From Sphaerisporangium sp. TRM90804 (GTDB lineage Bacteria; Actinomycetota; Actinomycetes; Streptosporangiales; Streptosporangiaceae): DNA of 64,000 bases. Position numbers and translations under genes: made by a program. The stretch covers positions 62,001 to 126,000 of the forward strand of contig NZ_JARWAC010000027.1 in assembly GCF_029846175.1 (NCBI RefSeq), written 5' to 3'. Shown one piece after another: positions 24,826 through 33,958 of this stretch (position 1 is the first letter of the stretch; each line of letters starts with the position of its first letter). The notes beneath the pieces were generated by a model. That model did not search any database. It saw nothing but the letters and a program-made list of their open reading frames with translations, and was not told the origin of the DNA.

Positions 24826-25577
24826 GAGTGTCGACCTTTCTGGCTCGTGTCATCTGGCGTGCGGCCCGGGCGAGGTGACGTCGCCCGTTGAGTGGCCGCT
24901 TGTGTTCGGGGGCTGGTTGAGGACTTCCGCCGGGCGCCGGGCGGACGTTCGCGGGTGACGGGTCACGCGCCGTTCGGTGCCTCGCGTGCCTGCGTGAGGG
25001 GTGTGGTGGCGATCTACGTCGGCCGGGTCCTCGTCATGCTGGACGTGCGGGATGACCCTCCTTTCACGCTCGGTTGGTGCGGGCGCTCGACGACGGCGAG
25101 CGCGCCTTGATCCGCTTCTGGGGCACGCCGGGTAAGTCGGCCTGCCTGGGGCGTGGAGCTCACCACGCCATCCGGAGCCGGATTCATGTTTCGCCAGCTG
25201 TTCGCAGGGCGGCGCCGCCCATGCCCCCGTTGATGTACAGCGCTGCCGGCCGGCACCGACGTCACCCCGTCGCGAGCTTCTTCATGGCGTCTGATGAAGC
25301 CCGCTGATCCGGCTGCCTGAGCGGCGAATTCCTTCGCCGTTCCCCCTCCTTGACTGCCGGGTCCAACTCTCTACGCAGAGGGCTGCCAGGAGAACAGTCG
25401 AGGGCTCACGTTGTCTGGAAAGCTGCGACGCTCGTCCTTCGAGGCACGGCTTCTCAGCGCTCCCGCAAGGTGTGCGGTACGAGCCGGATGCGGCTGTAGG
25501 CGGCTCTACCTGGGCTTTCCCGGGACGCTCGGCCAGCGGCGATCTTGGATGGTGTGACTGCCTCAGCTTGGGGTGGG
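24826..25577. other. Intergenic stretch, no supported gene
   Basis: About 750 bases upstream of the secreted protein gene and beyond the end of the oxidoreductase. Short frames exist, but none has a start, length or composition that I would call coding. It may hold decayed sequence. Confidence 0.4.
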
Positions 25578-26552
25578 TCAGGAGGTGCCTCGGAGGGGGA
25601 GGCCTGCTGCGGTGTAGATGGCGTCGATCACGGCCATGTTGGCGATCGAGTCCTCCGGCGGGGTGAGCGTGGGGGTGCCGTCACGCACGGCGGCTCTGAA
25701 GGCGCGGAGCTGGTAGGTGTACGTCGCCTCGCCTTGGACGCGCTCGCGCTGCCGGATTCCGTCGGTGGTCACGGTGAGGCGGTTGAAGTACTGAGGGATG
25801 AGGTAGTTGCTGATGTGCAGGGATCCGCGGGATCCCTCGACGTGCGCGGTGACCTTCACCAGTCGGCCCGACCACAGGGAGGCCTGCACGCGGCCGGTGG
25901 CGCCGGTGGGGAAGCGCAGGTCGGCGGTCATGGCGCGGTCGATGCCCGGCGACATGAGCAGTGCCTTGGCGGCGACGACCGACGGCTCGCCCGGGCCCAG
26001 GGTGCGCAGACAGTGCACGGCGTAGCAGCCGGTGTCCATCATGGCGCCGCCGCCGAGGTCCAGTGAGTAGCGGATGTCGGAGAAGCGGGGGAGGGGGACG
26101 CACAGCGCGGTTTCGATGTGCCGGATCTCGCCGAGTTGAGTCTGTGTGATCTCCAGCGCGCGGGCCATGAGGGGGTGGTAGCGGTAGTGGAACGCCTCCA
26201 TGACCACCAGGCCGGACCTTCTGGCGGCCTCCGCCACTGTGCGGGCCTCGGCCGCGTTGGACGTCAGCGGCTTCTCGCACAGGACGTGCTTGCCCGCCTT
26301 CAGGGCGCGCAGCGTCCACTCGGCGTGCAGGGAGTTCGGCAGGGGGTTGTAGACGGCCTCGATCGTGGGGTCGTCGACGAGCGCCTGGTATGAACCGTGG
26401 ACGGCCGGGATGCCGTGCCTGGCGGCGAAGCGTTCGGCTCGCGAGCGGTCGCGGGCGGCGATGGCGGCCACGGTCACGCCTTCGACCTGACGTGCGGGCT
26501 TGATGAGAGCCGAGGGTGTGATGCGGGCCGCACCGAGGGTCCCGATTCGCAT
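25578..26552 (-). CDS. Gfo/Idh/MocA-family NAD(P)-dependent oxidoreductase
   Basis: A 324-residue protein. The N-terminal Rossmann domain begins MRIGTLGAARITPSAL, followed by AIAARDRSRAERFAARHGI, AVYNPLPNSLHAEW and the family's conserved CEKPLTSN near residue 92. The C-terminal substrate domain has MEAFHYRYHP, which carries the usual catalytic His-containing region, and LDLGGGAMMDTGCYAVH. Members oxidise or reduce sugars and related polyols; the substrate is not predictable here. It stands alone with a repeat-containing intergenic region upstream. Confidence 0.9.
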   Translation of the reverse strand: MRIGTLGAARITPSALIKPARQVEGVTVAAIAARDRSRAERFAARHGIPAVHGSYQALVDDPTIEAVYNPLPNSLHAEWTLRALKAGKHVLCEKPLTSNAAEARTVAEAARRSGLVVMEAFHYRYHPLMARALEITQTQLGEIRHIETALCVPLPRFSDIRYSLDLGGGAMMDTGCYAVHCLRTLGPGEPSVVAAKALLMSPGIDRAMTADLRFPTGATGRVQASLWSGRLVKVTAHVEGSRGSLHISNYLIPQYFNRLTVTTDGIRQRERVQGEATYTYQLRAFRAAVRDGTPTLTPPEDSIANMAVIDAIYTAAGLPLRGTS

Positions 26553-26604
26553 GATCCATCATGTCAGGTGCGGCGGGTGAGGTGCGCCTGGATTCGGATG
26601 ATGT

Positions 26605-26797
26605 GGCGCGTGGAGCAGGCAACTGTGGCGCTGATTCGTCGGAGTGCCCCGGAGGAGCTGCCGACATGGACGGCCGCGTGGTCGCGTCTGTTGCTCCGCT
26701 GACGTGACGGGTCGAGCAGGCGACTGTGGCGCTGATCACCGGCGTGCCGGGAGCCGTTGGCACGGGTGGGTCGCGTGGTCGCGTCCGTTGCTCCGCT
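26605..26797. repeat. Imperfect tandem duplication of about 100 bp
   Basis: GAGCAGGCRACTGTGGCGCT occurs at 26613 and 26714, and GCGTGGTCGCGTCYGTTGCT at 26676 and 26773, in the same order, so a unit of roughly 97-101 bp is repeated twice in the region between the divergent oxidoreductase and kinase genes. No gene is seen inside. Confidence 0.7.
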
Positions 26798-26937
26798 CGG
26801 GGGCGCTTGGACTGCGCCGGCTGAGGGCGGGCCCTCAGCGCGGGTGGGTGACCTGGACAGTGGTTCGCTCGTCCTCAGGTTGCGGGGTTCGCTTGGGGTT
26901 CACGTGGCCCATGGGGCCGGCGCTAAGCTGGGTCGTC

Positions 26938-27738
26938 ATGTTCGTTGGTACGGCCCTTCCCGAGATCGCCCTTCGTGGTGGCGATACGACGGATGGCGTC
27001 GTGCGCGTCGGGGACACCGTGCGGCGGCCCAGGGGCCGGTCCGCTCCCGCCGTGGATGCCCTGCTGCGGCATCTCGAGGCGGTGGGTTTCGCGGGGGCGC
27101 CGCGTCCGCTCGGGGTCGACGAGCGGGGACGGCAGGTGCTCTCCTACGTTCCCGGGGTGGCCGCCGCCCGGCCGCTGCCCGCGTACGCGGTCACCGACGA
27201 GGTTCTCGCCGATCTGGCCGCGCTGGTGCGCCGCTTCCATGACGCCGTCGAGGGGTTCGTCCCGCCGCCGGACGCGGTGTGGGCCGGCGGCTCATACGAC
27301 GACGCCGCGCCCGAGCTGGTCGGGCACTGTGACATCACGCCGGAGAACGTCATCTTCGACCGCGGGCGGCCGTGGGCGCTCATCGACTTCGACCTGGCCC
27401 GGCCGGTGACCCGGCTGTTCGACGTGGCCACCACCCTGCGCCACTGGGCGCCGATAGCCGACCCCATCGACCGCGACCCGCGGCAGCGCCACCTGGACGT
27501 CGGCGCGCGGCTGCGGCTGTTCTGCGACGTGTACGGCCTGGCGGCCAAGGAGCGGCGGAGGTTGCTGGAGGTCAGCCGGCTACGGTTCGGCCGTTCGTAC
27601 GTCGCCATGCGCGCCCGGGCGCGCACCGAAGGCGGAGCCTGGGCCCGCATGTGGGAGGACGGCGCCGGGGAGCGCATCCGCAGAGCGGCGGACTGGCTCG
27701 ACGCCTACTGGGACGAGCTCGACGCTCGCCTTCGGTGA
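26938..27738 (+). CDS. Aminoglycoside-phosphotransferase-fold kinase
   Basis: A 266-residue protein from ATG 26938 (frame open further upstream; no strong ribosome site). It has the APH/choline-kinase fold: a short N-lobe (VVRVGDTVRRP, VDALLRHLEAVGF), then the catalytic loop GHCDITPENVIFD, equivalent to HGDxxxxN, and the metal-binding LIDFDLA. Substrates of this family range from antibiotics to homoserine, choline and nucleosides. Resistance is not implied, as many such genes are housekeeping. It lies 37 bases upstream of cobD on the same strand and may be co-transcribed. Confidence 0.8.
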   Translation: MFVGTALPEIALRGGDTTDGVVRVGDTVRRPRGRSAPAVDALLRHLEAVGFAGAPRPLGVDERGRQVLSYVPGVAAARPLPAYAVTDEVLADLAALVRRFHDAVEGFVPPPDAVWAGGSYDDAAPELVGHCDITPENVIFDRGRPWALIDFDLARPVTRLFDVATTLRHWAPIADPIDRDPRQRHLDVGARLRLFCDVYGLAAKERRRLLEVSRLRFGRSYVAMRARARTEGGAWARMWEDGAGERIRRAADWLDAYWDELDARLR

Positions 27739-27775
27739 GGCCCGTCAACGGGCGCGAGTTCGAGGCCAGGTACGA

Positions 27776-28831
27776 GTGCGGGCGCGTAGGGCGTCTGTGG
27801 GTGTGAGGACGGGTGTTGACGTGAGTTCGGGGCGCGGTAGGGCGTCGGGTGCGCGGAGCCGGGCGCTGGGGATCCTGGCCGGGGTCGCCGCAGATGCGGT
27901 GTTCGCCGATCCGCGCAGTGGGGCGCATCCTGTCGCGTTGTTCGGGCGGGCCGCAGCGGGCGTGGAGCGTCGGTTGTACGGGAAGGCGCGGGCCAGGGGG
28001 GTGGCGCATGTCGCGTTGTGCGTCGGGTCGGCCGTCGCCCTGGGGGCGGTGGCCGAGCGGCTGACGCGATCCCGTCCGGCGGCGCGGGTGGCGGTGACCG
28101 CGGTGTCCACCTGGGCGGTGCTCGGCGGCACCACGCTCGGGCGCGAAGGGCGTCACATGGCCGGCGCGCTGGAGTCGGGCGACCTGGCGGCGGCCCGGGA
28201 GCGGCTGCCCCACCTGTGCGGGCGGGATCCCTCCGCGCTGGGGGAGCGTGAGCTGGCGCGGGCCACGGTGGAGTCGGTCGCGGAGAACACGTCCGACGCG
28301 GTGGTGGCGCCGCTGGTGTGGGGCGCGGTGGCGGGCGTCCCCGGCCTGCTGGCCTATCGGGCGGTCAACACGCTGGACGCGATGGTCGGGCACCGGTCGG
28401 AGCGGTACGAGCGGTTCGGCTGGGCCGCCGCGCGGCTGGACGACGTGGCCAACTACGTCCCGGCACGGCTCACCGGCGCGCTGGCCTGCGTCCTGGCGCC
28501 GCTGGTCGGCGGGACGGCGGCCGAGGCGGCGTCCGTGCTGCGCCGTGACGGCCACCGTCACCCCAGCCCCAACTCCGGCCGCTGCGAGGCCGCCTTCGCG
28601 GGCGCGCTCCGGGTCCGGCTGGGCGGGCGCAACAACTACGCCGGGCGTGTCGAGCACCGCCCTGAGCTGGGCGACGGGGAGCCTCCGGCCGTCGCCGATA
28701 TCCCCCGCGCCGTCCGCCTGGCCCGCGCGGTCAACCTTTCCGCAGCCGTCCTGGCCGCCACCGCGACCTGGTTTCTCAGTTCGTACCGACACCGTCGCCG
28801 GGGTCAGATGGGACGTGCACGGAAGGCGTGA
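27776..28831 (+). CDS. cobD: Adenosylcobinamide-phosphate synthase CobD/CbiB
   Basis: A 351-residue membrane protein that attaches aminopropanol (phosphate) to adenosylcobyric acid. Family features: LGILAGVAADAVFADPRSG near the start (L-x-x-D-x-x-x-GDP-like), SVAENTSDAVVAPLVWG in the middle, YRAVNTLDAMVGH, FGWAAARLDDVANYVPARLTG, and HPSPNSGRCEAAFAGALRVRLGG near the C-terminus. The order and spacing match CobD. About the first 25 residues are extra, so a start near 27821 is possible. cobQ follows 0.3 kb downstream. Confidence 0.92.
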   Translation: MRARRASVGVRTGVDVSSGRGRASGARSRALGILAGVAADAVFADPRSGAHPVALFGRAAAGVERRLYGKARARGVAHVALCVGSAVALGAVAERLTRSRPAARVAVTAVSTWAVLGGTTLGREGRHMAGALESGDLAAARERLPHLCGRDPSALGERELARATVESVAENTSDAVVAPLVWGAVAGVPGLLAYRAVNTLDAMVGHRSERYERFGWAAARLDDVANYVPARLTGALACVLAPLVGGTAAEAASVLRRDGHRHPSPNSGRCEAAFAGALRVRLGGRNNYAGRVEHRPELGDGEPPAVADIPRAVRLARAVNLSAAVLAATATWFLSSYRHRRRGQMGRARKA

Positions 28832-28943
28832 CGTACCCGCCCGCCGTGTGACGCGCCGTATGGTGGCGCCGACTTCGCCGTACTGGTTGCTCGCTGTACC
28901 GGCGCCAACAGGGGAGTAAGGGGGGCGGGGGTTAGCCTCCCGC

Positions 28944-29040
28944 GCGGTGCGCGGGGTGCGATGCGCGATGCGCGGTGCGCGGGGTGTGGTGCGCGGGGTG
29001 TGGTGCGCGATGCGCGGTGCGCGGAGTGTGGTGCTCAGAG
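28944..29040. repeat. GCGCGG/GTGTGG tandem repeats upstream of cobQ
   Basis: About 95 bases of imperfect tandem units built from GGTGCGCGGGGTGTGGT and GCGATGCGCGGTGCGC. No gene lies in 28832-29151 outside this tract. The tract is internally palindromic (GCGC rich) and could form alternating hairpins. Confidence 0.75.
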
Positions 29041-29151
29041 CGCAGGGTGCTGTGGGCGCTGGCGTGTGGAGTGCTTCGACGTTCGGCGTCCGTCGGAGCG
29101 GGGTGGTTGGCCCGCGTGTGAGGAGTTTGCGGTTTCTGGGAGGGTTGGGGG

Positions 29152-30651
29152 GTGGTTAATGGGGCGGTTTTGGTGGCGGGGACTACCTCGGATGCGGGGA
29201 AGAGTGTGGTCACGGCGGGGGTGTGCCGGTGGTTGGCTCGGCGGGGGGTGCGGGTGGCGCCGTTCAAGGCGCAGAACATGTCGTTGAACTCGTTCGTGAC
29301 TGCCGATGGGGCGGAGATCGGGCGGGCGCAGGTGGCTCAGGCTTACGCGGCGGGGGTGGAGCCTACGGCGGATATGAACCCGATTCTGCTGAAGCCCGGG
29401 GGGGAGCGGCGTAGTCAGGTCGTGGTGATGGGGAAACCGCTCGCCGAGGTGGACGCCATGGAGTACGGGGCGTACAAGGATCGGCTCAGGGCGGTGGCGC
29501 TGGAGTCCTACCATCGGCTGCGGGCGTCGTATGACGTGGTGGTGTGCGAGGGGGCGGGGAGTCCCACCGAGATCAACCTGCGCCGGGGGGACATCGCCAA
29601 CATGGGGCTGGCCAGGGCGGCGGACATCCCGGTGGTCGTGGTGGGGGACATCGACCGGGGCGGGGTGTTCGCGGCGCTGTACGGGACGGTGGCGCTGCTC
29701 GACGCCGAGGATCAGGCGCTGGTCGCCGGGTTTCTGATTAACAAGTTCCGCGGTGCGCCCGAGCTGCTGGCTCCGGGGCTGGACATGCTGGGCAGGCTCA
29801 CCGGGCGGCCCGTCTACGGTGTCCTGCCCTGGCTTGAAGGCCTGTGGATGGATCTGGAGGACTCGCTCGCGCTCGACAACCGGCGGCCGCTCGCCGTCGG
29901 GGCACACGGCGGGGAGACGCTGCGGGTCGCGGTGGTGCGGTATCCGAGGATCTCCAACTTCACCGACGTCGACGCGCTGGCCGCCGAGCCGGGGGTGGTG
30001 GTCCGGTTCGTCACCTCGCCCGGGGAGGCCGCCGAGATCCGGGACGCCGATCTGGTGGTGCTGCCGGGGTCGCGCGCCACCGTCGAGGACCTTGGCTGGC
30101 TGCGCCGTACGGGGCTGGCCGAGGCGGTGCTGGAGCGGCGGGGCCCGGTTCTCGGCATCTGCGGCGGTTACCAGATGCTCGCGCGGTCCATCCGCGACGA
30201 GGTGGAGTCCGGCGCCGGGGTGGTGGACGGGCTCGGGTTGCTCCCGGCGACAGTCGAGTTCGCTCGTGGCAAGACGCTGGCACGGCCGGTCGGTGAGGCG
30301 TACGGCTGCCCGGTGGAGGCGTATGAGATCCACCACGGCGTGGTGTCGGTGGACGGCGGCGCCGAGCCGTTTCTCGACGGCTGCCGGGAGGGCGCCGTAT
30401 GGGGCACCACCTGGCACGGGGCGCTGGAGAACGACGGCTTCCGCCGCGCCTTCCTCGCCGACGTGGCCGCCGTCTCGGGCCGGAGCTTCGTGCCCGCCCC
30501 CGACGTCTCGTTCGCGGCGCTGCGCGAGCGGCAGATGGACGCGCTCGGCGACCTGGTGGAACGGCATGTCGACACGACCGCCCTGCTGACGCTGATCGAG
30601 AAGGGCGCCCCGGCTGACCTGCCGGTTCTGCCGCCGGCCGGCGTCCGGTAG
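29152..30651 (+). CDS. cobQ: Cobyric acid synthase CobQ
   Basis: A 499-residue glutamine-dependent amidotransferase that amidates the b, d, e and g side chains of adenosylcobyrinate diamide. The N-terminal dethiobiotin-synthetase-like ATPase has [10 protein letters not shown] and [17 protein letters not shown]. The C-terminal class I-like glutaminase has GICGGYQML with the catalytic Cys near 337 and YEIHHGVVS with the His near 395. Length is normal. The start is a GTG after a G-rich leader. With cobD it forms part of the late corrinoid pathway; no cobalamin riboswitch was seen. Confidence 0.95.
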   Translation: MVNGAVLVAGTTSDAGKSVVTAGVCRWLARRGVRVAPFKAQNMSLNSFVTADGAEIGRAQVAQAYAAGVEPTADMNPILLKPGGERRSQVVVMGKPLAEVDAMEYGAYKDRLRAVALESYHRLRASYDVVVCEGAGSPTEINLRRGDIANMGLARAADIPVVVVGDIDRGGVFAALYGTVALLDAEDQALVAGFLINKFRGAPELLAPGLDMLGRLTGRPVYGVLPWLEGLWMDLEDSLALDNRRPLAVGAHGGETLRVAVVRYPRISNFTDVDALAAEPGVVVRFVTSPGEAAEIRDADLVVLPGSRATVEDLGWLRRTGLAEAVLERRGPVLGICGGYQMLARSIRDEVESGAGVVDGLGLLPATVEFARGKTLARPVGEAYGCPVEAYEIHHGVVSVDGGAEPFLDGCREGAVWGTTWHGALENDGFRRAFLADVAAVSGRSFVPAPDVSFAALRERQMDALGDLVERHVDTTALLTLIEKGAPADLPVLPPAGVR

Positions 30652-30787
30652 GCCCGGTCGCGTTGTCACGGTCGCTTGGCCCGTCGGTTCTGCGGCTGGG
30701 TGGTGTCCGGCAGGCCGCTTCGGTGCCGCGTGGGAGGCCGGGCTGTGGGCAAGGGACGGGTGACCGTGACGGGGGAGGATTGATCGT

Positions 30788-31141
30788 GTGCTGGTGTATG
30801 ACGGCGACTGCGGGTTCTGCCGGCGATGTGTGGAGTTCGGGGAGAAGCATCTGCCTGAGATGCCGGAGACACGCGCCTGGCAGGAGCTTGATCTGGACGC
30901 GCATCGGCTCACGCTTGAGCAGGTGAACGCGTCGGTGCAGCTTCTCGGGCCCGGCGGATTGCGAGCCTCGGGGGCGCGAGCGGTTGCGGTGATCTTGGCC
31001 CTTCAGCCTCGGATGGGGTGGCGGGTGCTCGGTCACGCGATGCTGGTTCCGCCGGTGAGCTGGGTGGCAGAGGTCGGCTACCGGTTCGTCGCGCGCATCC
31101 GTCACCGGCTGCCCGGGGGCACCGGCGCCTGCCGGGTGTAG
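30788..31141 (+). CDS. DCC-family thiol-disulfide oxidoreductase (DUF393)
   Basis: A 117-residue protein from GTG 30788, beginning LVYDGDCGFCRRCVEF, the DxxCxxC signature that gives the DCC family its name. A thioredoxin-like fold is expected. The final 40 residues contain VAVILALQPRMGWRVLGHAML and the typical Y-R-x-x-A-x-x-R-H-R end. The physiological substrate is unknown. The last 38 bases are imperfectly duplicated about 100 bp downstream. Confidence 0.85.
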   Translation: MLVYDGDCGFCRRCVEFGEKHLPEMPETRAWQELDLDAHRLTLEQVNASVQLLGPGGLRASGARAVAVILALQPRMGWRVLGHAMLVPPVSWVAEVGYRFVARIRHRLPGGTGACRV

Positions 31142-31240
31142 AGGGGCCGGCTCAGGAGGGTGGCCGATCCGTGGTCCCCGGTGCGCGACGGTCGTCTTCG
31201 TACCGGCTGCCCGGGGGGCACCGGCGTCTGCCGGGTTGAG
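31103..31240. repeat. Duplicated 3' end of the DCC gene
   Basis: CACCGGCTGCCCGGGGGCAC... (31103-31141) recurs as TACCGGCTGCCCGGGGGGCA... (31201-31240), including the segment that becomes the gene's stop region. The second copy lies in the gap before the LysR gene and is not coding. Confidence 0.7.
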
Positions 31241-31262
31241 ACGGTTGGTGGGCGCCGGGCGA

Positions 31263-32111
31263 TCAGGATGACCGGTGGGCGGCGGTCGCCACGCGCGTGG
31301 CGGTGTGGACGAAGGCGGCCAGGGCGGGGGAGCGGGTGTCCCGCGGCCATGCCAGGACGACGGTGGTGGGGGCGGCGTCCGTGACCGGGACGCACACCAG
31401 GTCGCCGCGCATGACGGCCGCCGCGGACTCCGGCACGACGGCCACCGCGATGCCCAGGGCGACCAGCTGCATCAGCTCCGCGCCGTCGCGGACCTCCGGC
31501 CCGCAGGTGTGCGGGCCGCGCAGGCCGCGCCAGCGCGCCAGGGGCTCGTCGCGCAGGTCGGCCATGGTGACGCTGGTGCGCTCCGCCAGGCGGTGCCCGG
31601 GGGGCAGCGCCACGACGCCGCGTTCCCGCAGCAGCGGCTCGCTGTCGAACTCGGTCAGGTCCTCCAGGGGATCGTGCAGGAACGTCACGTCGGCGGTGCC
31701 GTCGCGCAGGCGCGCCGCCCGTTCGGCGACCCCGCAGACCAGCACCTTCACCTCGATCGCCGCGGCCTCGTCCCGGTAGGCGGTCAGGATGGCCGGGAGC
31801 AGGCCTCCGTCGCCGCCGGGCTTCACCGCCACGACCAGCCGCGGTTCGGCGCGCCCCGCGCGCCGGGCCCGCCGCTCCGCCGCCTCCATGGACGCCAGCG
31901 CCTTGACCCCCTCGCGCGCGAGCACCTCGCCCGCGGCGGTGAGCACGGTGCCTCGGCCGCCGCGTTCGAGCAGCGGCACGCCGAGGCGGCGTTCGAGCCG
32001 AAGGATCGTCCTGGACAGCGGCGGCTGGGTGATGCCGAGACGTTCGGCCGCCCGCCCGAAGTGGAGCTCCTCGGCGACGGCCAGGAAGTAGACGAGTTCC
32101 CGCGTCTCCAT
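31263..32111 (-). CDS. LysR-family transcriptional regulator
   Basis: A 282-residue protein from ATG 32111; the frame is open much further upstream over the divergent gene, which is an artefact. Residues 1-60 form the LysR winged helix (METRELVYFLAVAEELHFGRAAERLG then ITQPPLSRTILRLERRLG). Residues 90-280 form the two-lobe effector-binding domain. It is divergent from the SDR gene with a 70-bp gap, the classic arrangement for a LysR protein controlling its neighbour in response to a metabolite. Confidence 0.92.
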   Translation of the reverse strand: METRELVYFLAVAEELHFGRAAERLGITQPPLSRTILRLERRLGVPLLERGGRGTVLTAAGEVLAREGVKALASMEAAERRARRAGRAEPRLVVAVKPGGDGGLLPAILTAYRDEAAAIEVKVLVCGVAERAARLRDGTADVTFLHDPLEDLTEFDSEPLLRERGVVALPPGHRLAERTSVTMADLRDEPLARWRGLRGPHTCGPEVRDGAELMQLVALGIAVAVVPESAAAVMRGDLVCVPVTDAAPTTVVLAWPRDTRSPALAAFVHTATRVATAAHRSS

Positions 32112-32181
32112 ACCCGGAGGGTATCGGCTGTGACCCAGGCCGTGCTGGCTCAGCCGCCGCGCCCGGTGATGGGGTGAGGCC

Positions 32182-32913
32182 ATGACTGAGACCACCGCTC
32201 TGGTGACCGGGGCGAACAAGGGGATCGGCCGCGAGGTGGCCGCGCGGCTCGCGGAGCGTGGCATGACGGTGCTGCTGGCGTGCAGGGATCGGCGGAGGGG
32301 TGAGCTGGCCGCGCGGGAGATCGGCGGCGACGTGCACGCGCTGCTCCTCGACGTCACCGACGAGGGCACCATACGGGCGGCCGCCGCCGAGGTGGGCGAA
32401 CGGTTCGGCCGGCTGGACGTCCTGGTCAACAACGCGGGCATCTCCGGGGACGTCTCCGCGCAGACCCCCAGCGGGGCCGGGCTGGACGTGCTGCGCGAGG
32501 TGTTCGAGACCAATGTCATGGGGCCCGTCATGGTGACCAACGCGATGCTGCCGCTGCTGCGACGGTCGGCCGCCGGTCGCGTCGTCAACGTCTCCAGCGG
32601 TCTGGGCTCGCTGTCCAACATGAGCGATGCGGCGCACTACATGTCGGGGTTGCCGCCGATGGTCGCCTACCCCATGTCGAAGACGGCGCTCAACGCGCTC
32701 ACCGTTCAGTACGCCAAGGAGCTGGCCGCCGACGGCATCCTGGTGAACGCGGCGGCGCCCGGGGCGTGCGCGACCGACTTCACCAAGGACCTCCCTTTCG
32801 TGATCACCCGGACGGCGAGTGAGGGGGCGGCGATCGTCGTCCGTCTCGCCACCCTCGAAGCCGGCGGCCCGACGGGAGGGTTCTTCGACGACCAGGGCGC
32901 CGTGCCCTGGTGA
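32182..32913 (+). CDS. Short-chain dehydrogenase/reductase
   Basis: A 243-residue SDR. Cofactor motif TGANKGIG at 9-16, NNAGIS near 88, catalytic Ser near NVSSGLG and the YPMSK active site near 160. ACRDRRRGE after beta-2 suggests NADP(H) preference. The wording around NKGIGREVA resembles carbonyl-reductase-like SDRs. Substrate is unknown. It is probably controlled by the divergent LysR protein. Confidence 0.9.
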   Translation: MTETTALVTGANKGIGREVAARLAERGMTVLLACRDRRRGELAAREIGGDVHALLLDVTDEGTIRAAAAEVGERFGRLDVLVNNAGISGDVSAQTPSGAGLDVLREVFETNVMGPVMVTNAMLPLLRRSAAGRVVNVSSGLGSLSNMSDAAHYMSGLPPMVAYPMSKTALNALTVQYAKELAADGILVNAAAPGACATDFTKDLPFVITRTASEGAAIVVRLATLEAGGPTGGFFDDQGAVPW

Positions 32914-33052
32914 TGCCGGGCCGGTGACGCGGACGGCCCCGGGAACGGTGAACGGGGAACGGGTGCGTTTCCGGATCCCGGAAAGCAGAGGGGGGGTAAG
33001 TGTGGAGGTTTCGCCCTGCCCTGGACCCCGGGCGGGGGCCACCATACGAGGC

Positions 33053-33958
33053 ATGACAGCAGTGGTGGAGACCGAAGGGCTGACGAAGTTCTACGGGAAG
33101 CGGCGGGGGCTGGAGGATCTCAGTCTGGAGATCCGGGCCGGCGAGGTGTTCGGGTATCTCGGGCCCAACGGCGCGGGCAAGACGACGACGATCCGGCTCC
33201 TGCTGGACGTGATCCGGCCGACGCGCGGCCGGCTGCGGGTGCTGGGGGCCGATCCCCGCGATCCGGGCGTACGTGGGCGTATCGGCTACCTGCCGGGGGA
33301 GCTGGCCCTGGAGGGCAGGGACAAGGCGGGGGACTACCTGCGGTTCCTGGCCGGGGTCCGGGGCGGGGTGGCCAAGGGCAGGGTCGAGCAGCTCGCCGAG
33401 CGGCTGGAGGCCGACCTGTCCGTGCGGATGGGCAAGCTGTCCAAGGGCAACAAGCAGAAGGTCGGCCTCATCCAGGCGTTCATGCACGAGCCCGAGTTGC
33501 TCATCCTGGACGAGCCGACCAGCGGGCTCGACCCGCTCGTGCAGCAGGAGTTCCTCTCGATGGTCCGCGAGGCCAGGACGGCGGGCCGCACCGTGCTGAT
33601 GTCCTCGCACGTGCTGGCCGAGGTCGAGCACGTCTCCGACCGGGTCGGCATCGTCAGGAGCGGCCGGCTCGTCGCCGTCGAGAACGTGGCGGCGCTGCGC
33701 GAGAAGGCCGTGCGCCTGGTCGAGCTGCACTTCGACGCCCCCGTGCCCGAGGACGCCTTCCGCGATCTGCCCGGCGTGCGCGACCTGAAGGTCGAGGGCG
33801 CGAACGTGCGCTGCACCATCGACGGGCGCCCGGACGCGCTGATCAAGGCGGCGGCCAGGTTCACGGTCGTGCACATGGTCAGCGCCGAGCCCGACCTGGA
33901 GGAGATCTTCCTGACCTACTACAGCGAGGAGGGGCGGCATGCCCACGCTGGTGCTTAA
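33053..33958 (+). CDS. ABC-2 exporter ATP-binding subunit
   Basis: A 301-residue ATPase from ATG 33053. Walker A GPNGAGKTTT near 40, signature LSKGNKQKVG near 132, Walker B LLILDEPTSGLDP near 150 and the H-loop MSSHVLAEVEHV. The C-terminal 90 residues are the usual DUF4162-like extension. The set (LSKGNKQK, DRRDVGV-type permease downstream) resembles two-gene drug or lipid exporters of actinomycetes. It overlaps the permease gene by 20 bases. Confidence 0.9.
   Translation: MTAVVETEGLTKFYGKRRGLEDLSLEIRAGEVFGYLGPNGAGKTTTIRLLLDVIRPTRGRLRVLGADPRDPGVRGRIGYLPGELALEGRDKAGDYLRFLAGVRGGVAKGRVEQLAERLEADLSVRMGKLSKGNKQKVGLIQAFMHEPELLILDEPTSGLDPLVQQEFLSMVREARTAGRTVLMSSHVLAEVEHVSDRVGIVRSGRLVAVENVAALREKAVRLVELHFDAPVPEDAFRDLPGVRDLKVEGANVRCTIDGRPDALIKAAARFTVVHMVSAEPDLEEIFLTYYSEEGRHAHAGA

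Noticed and set aside
26938-27738. Aminoglycoside resistance gene
   Set aside because: The APH fold is clear, but there is no antibiotic-specific signature, and the cobalamin neighbours argue for a metabolic kinase.
27739-29151. Cobalamin riboswitch for cobD/cobQ
   Set aside because: No B12-box-like segment or suitable leader was found; cobD starts 37 bases after the kinase gene and cobQ after a repeat tract.
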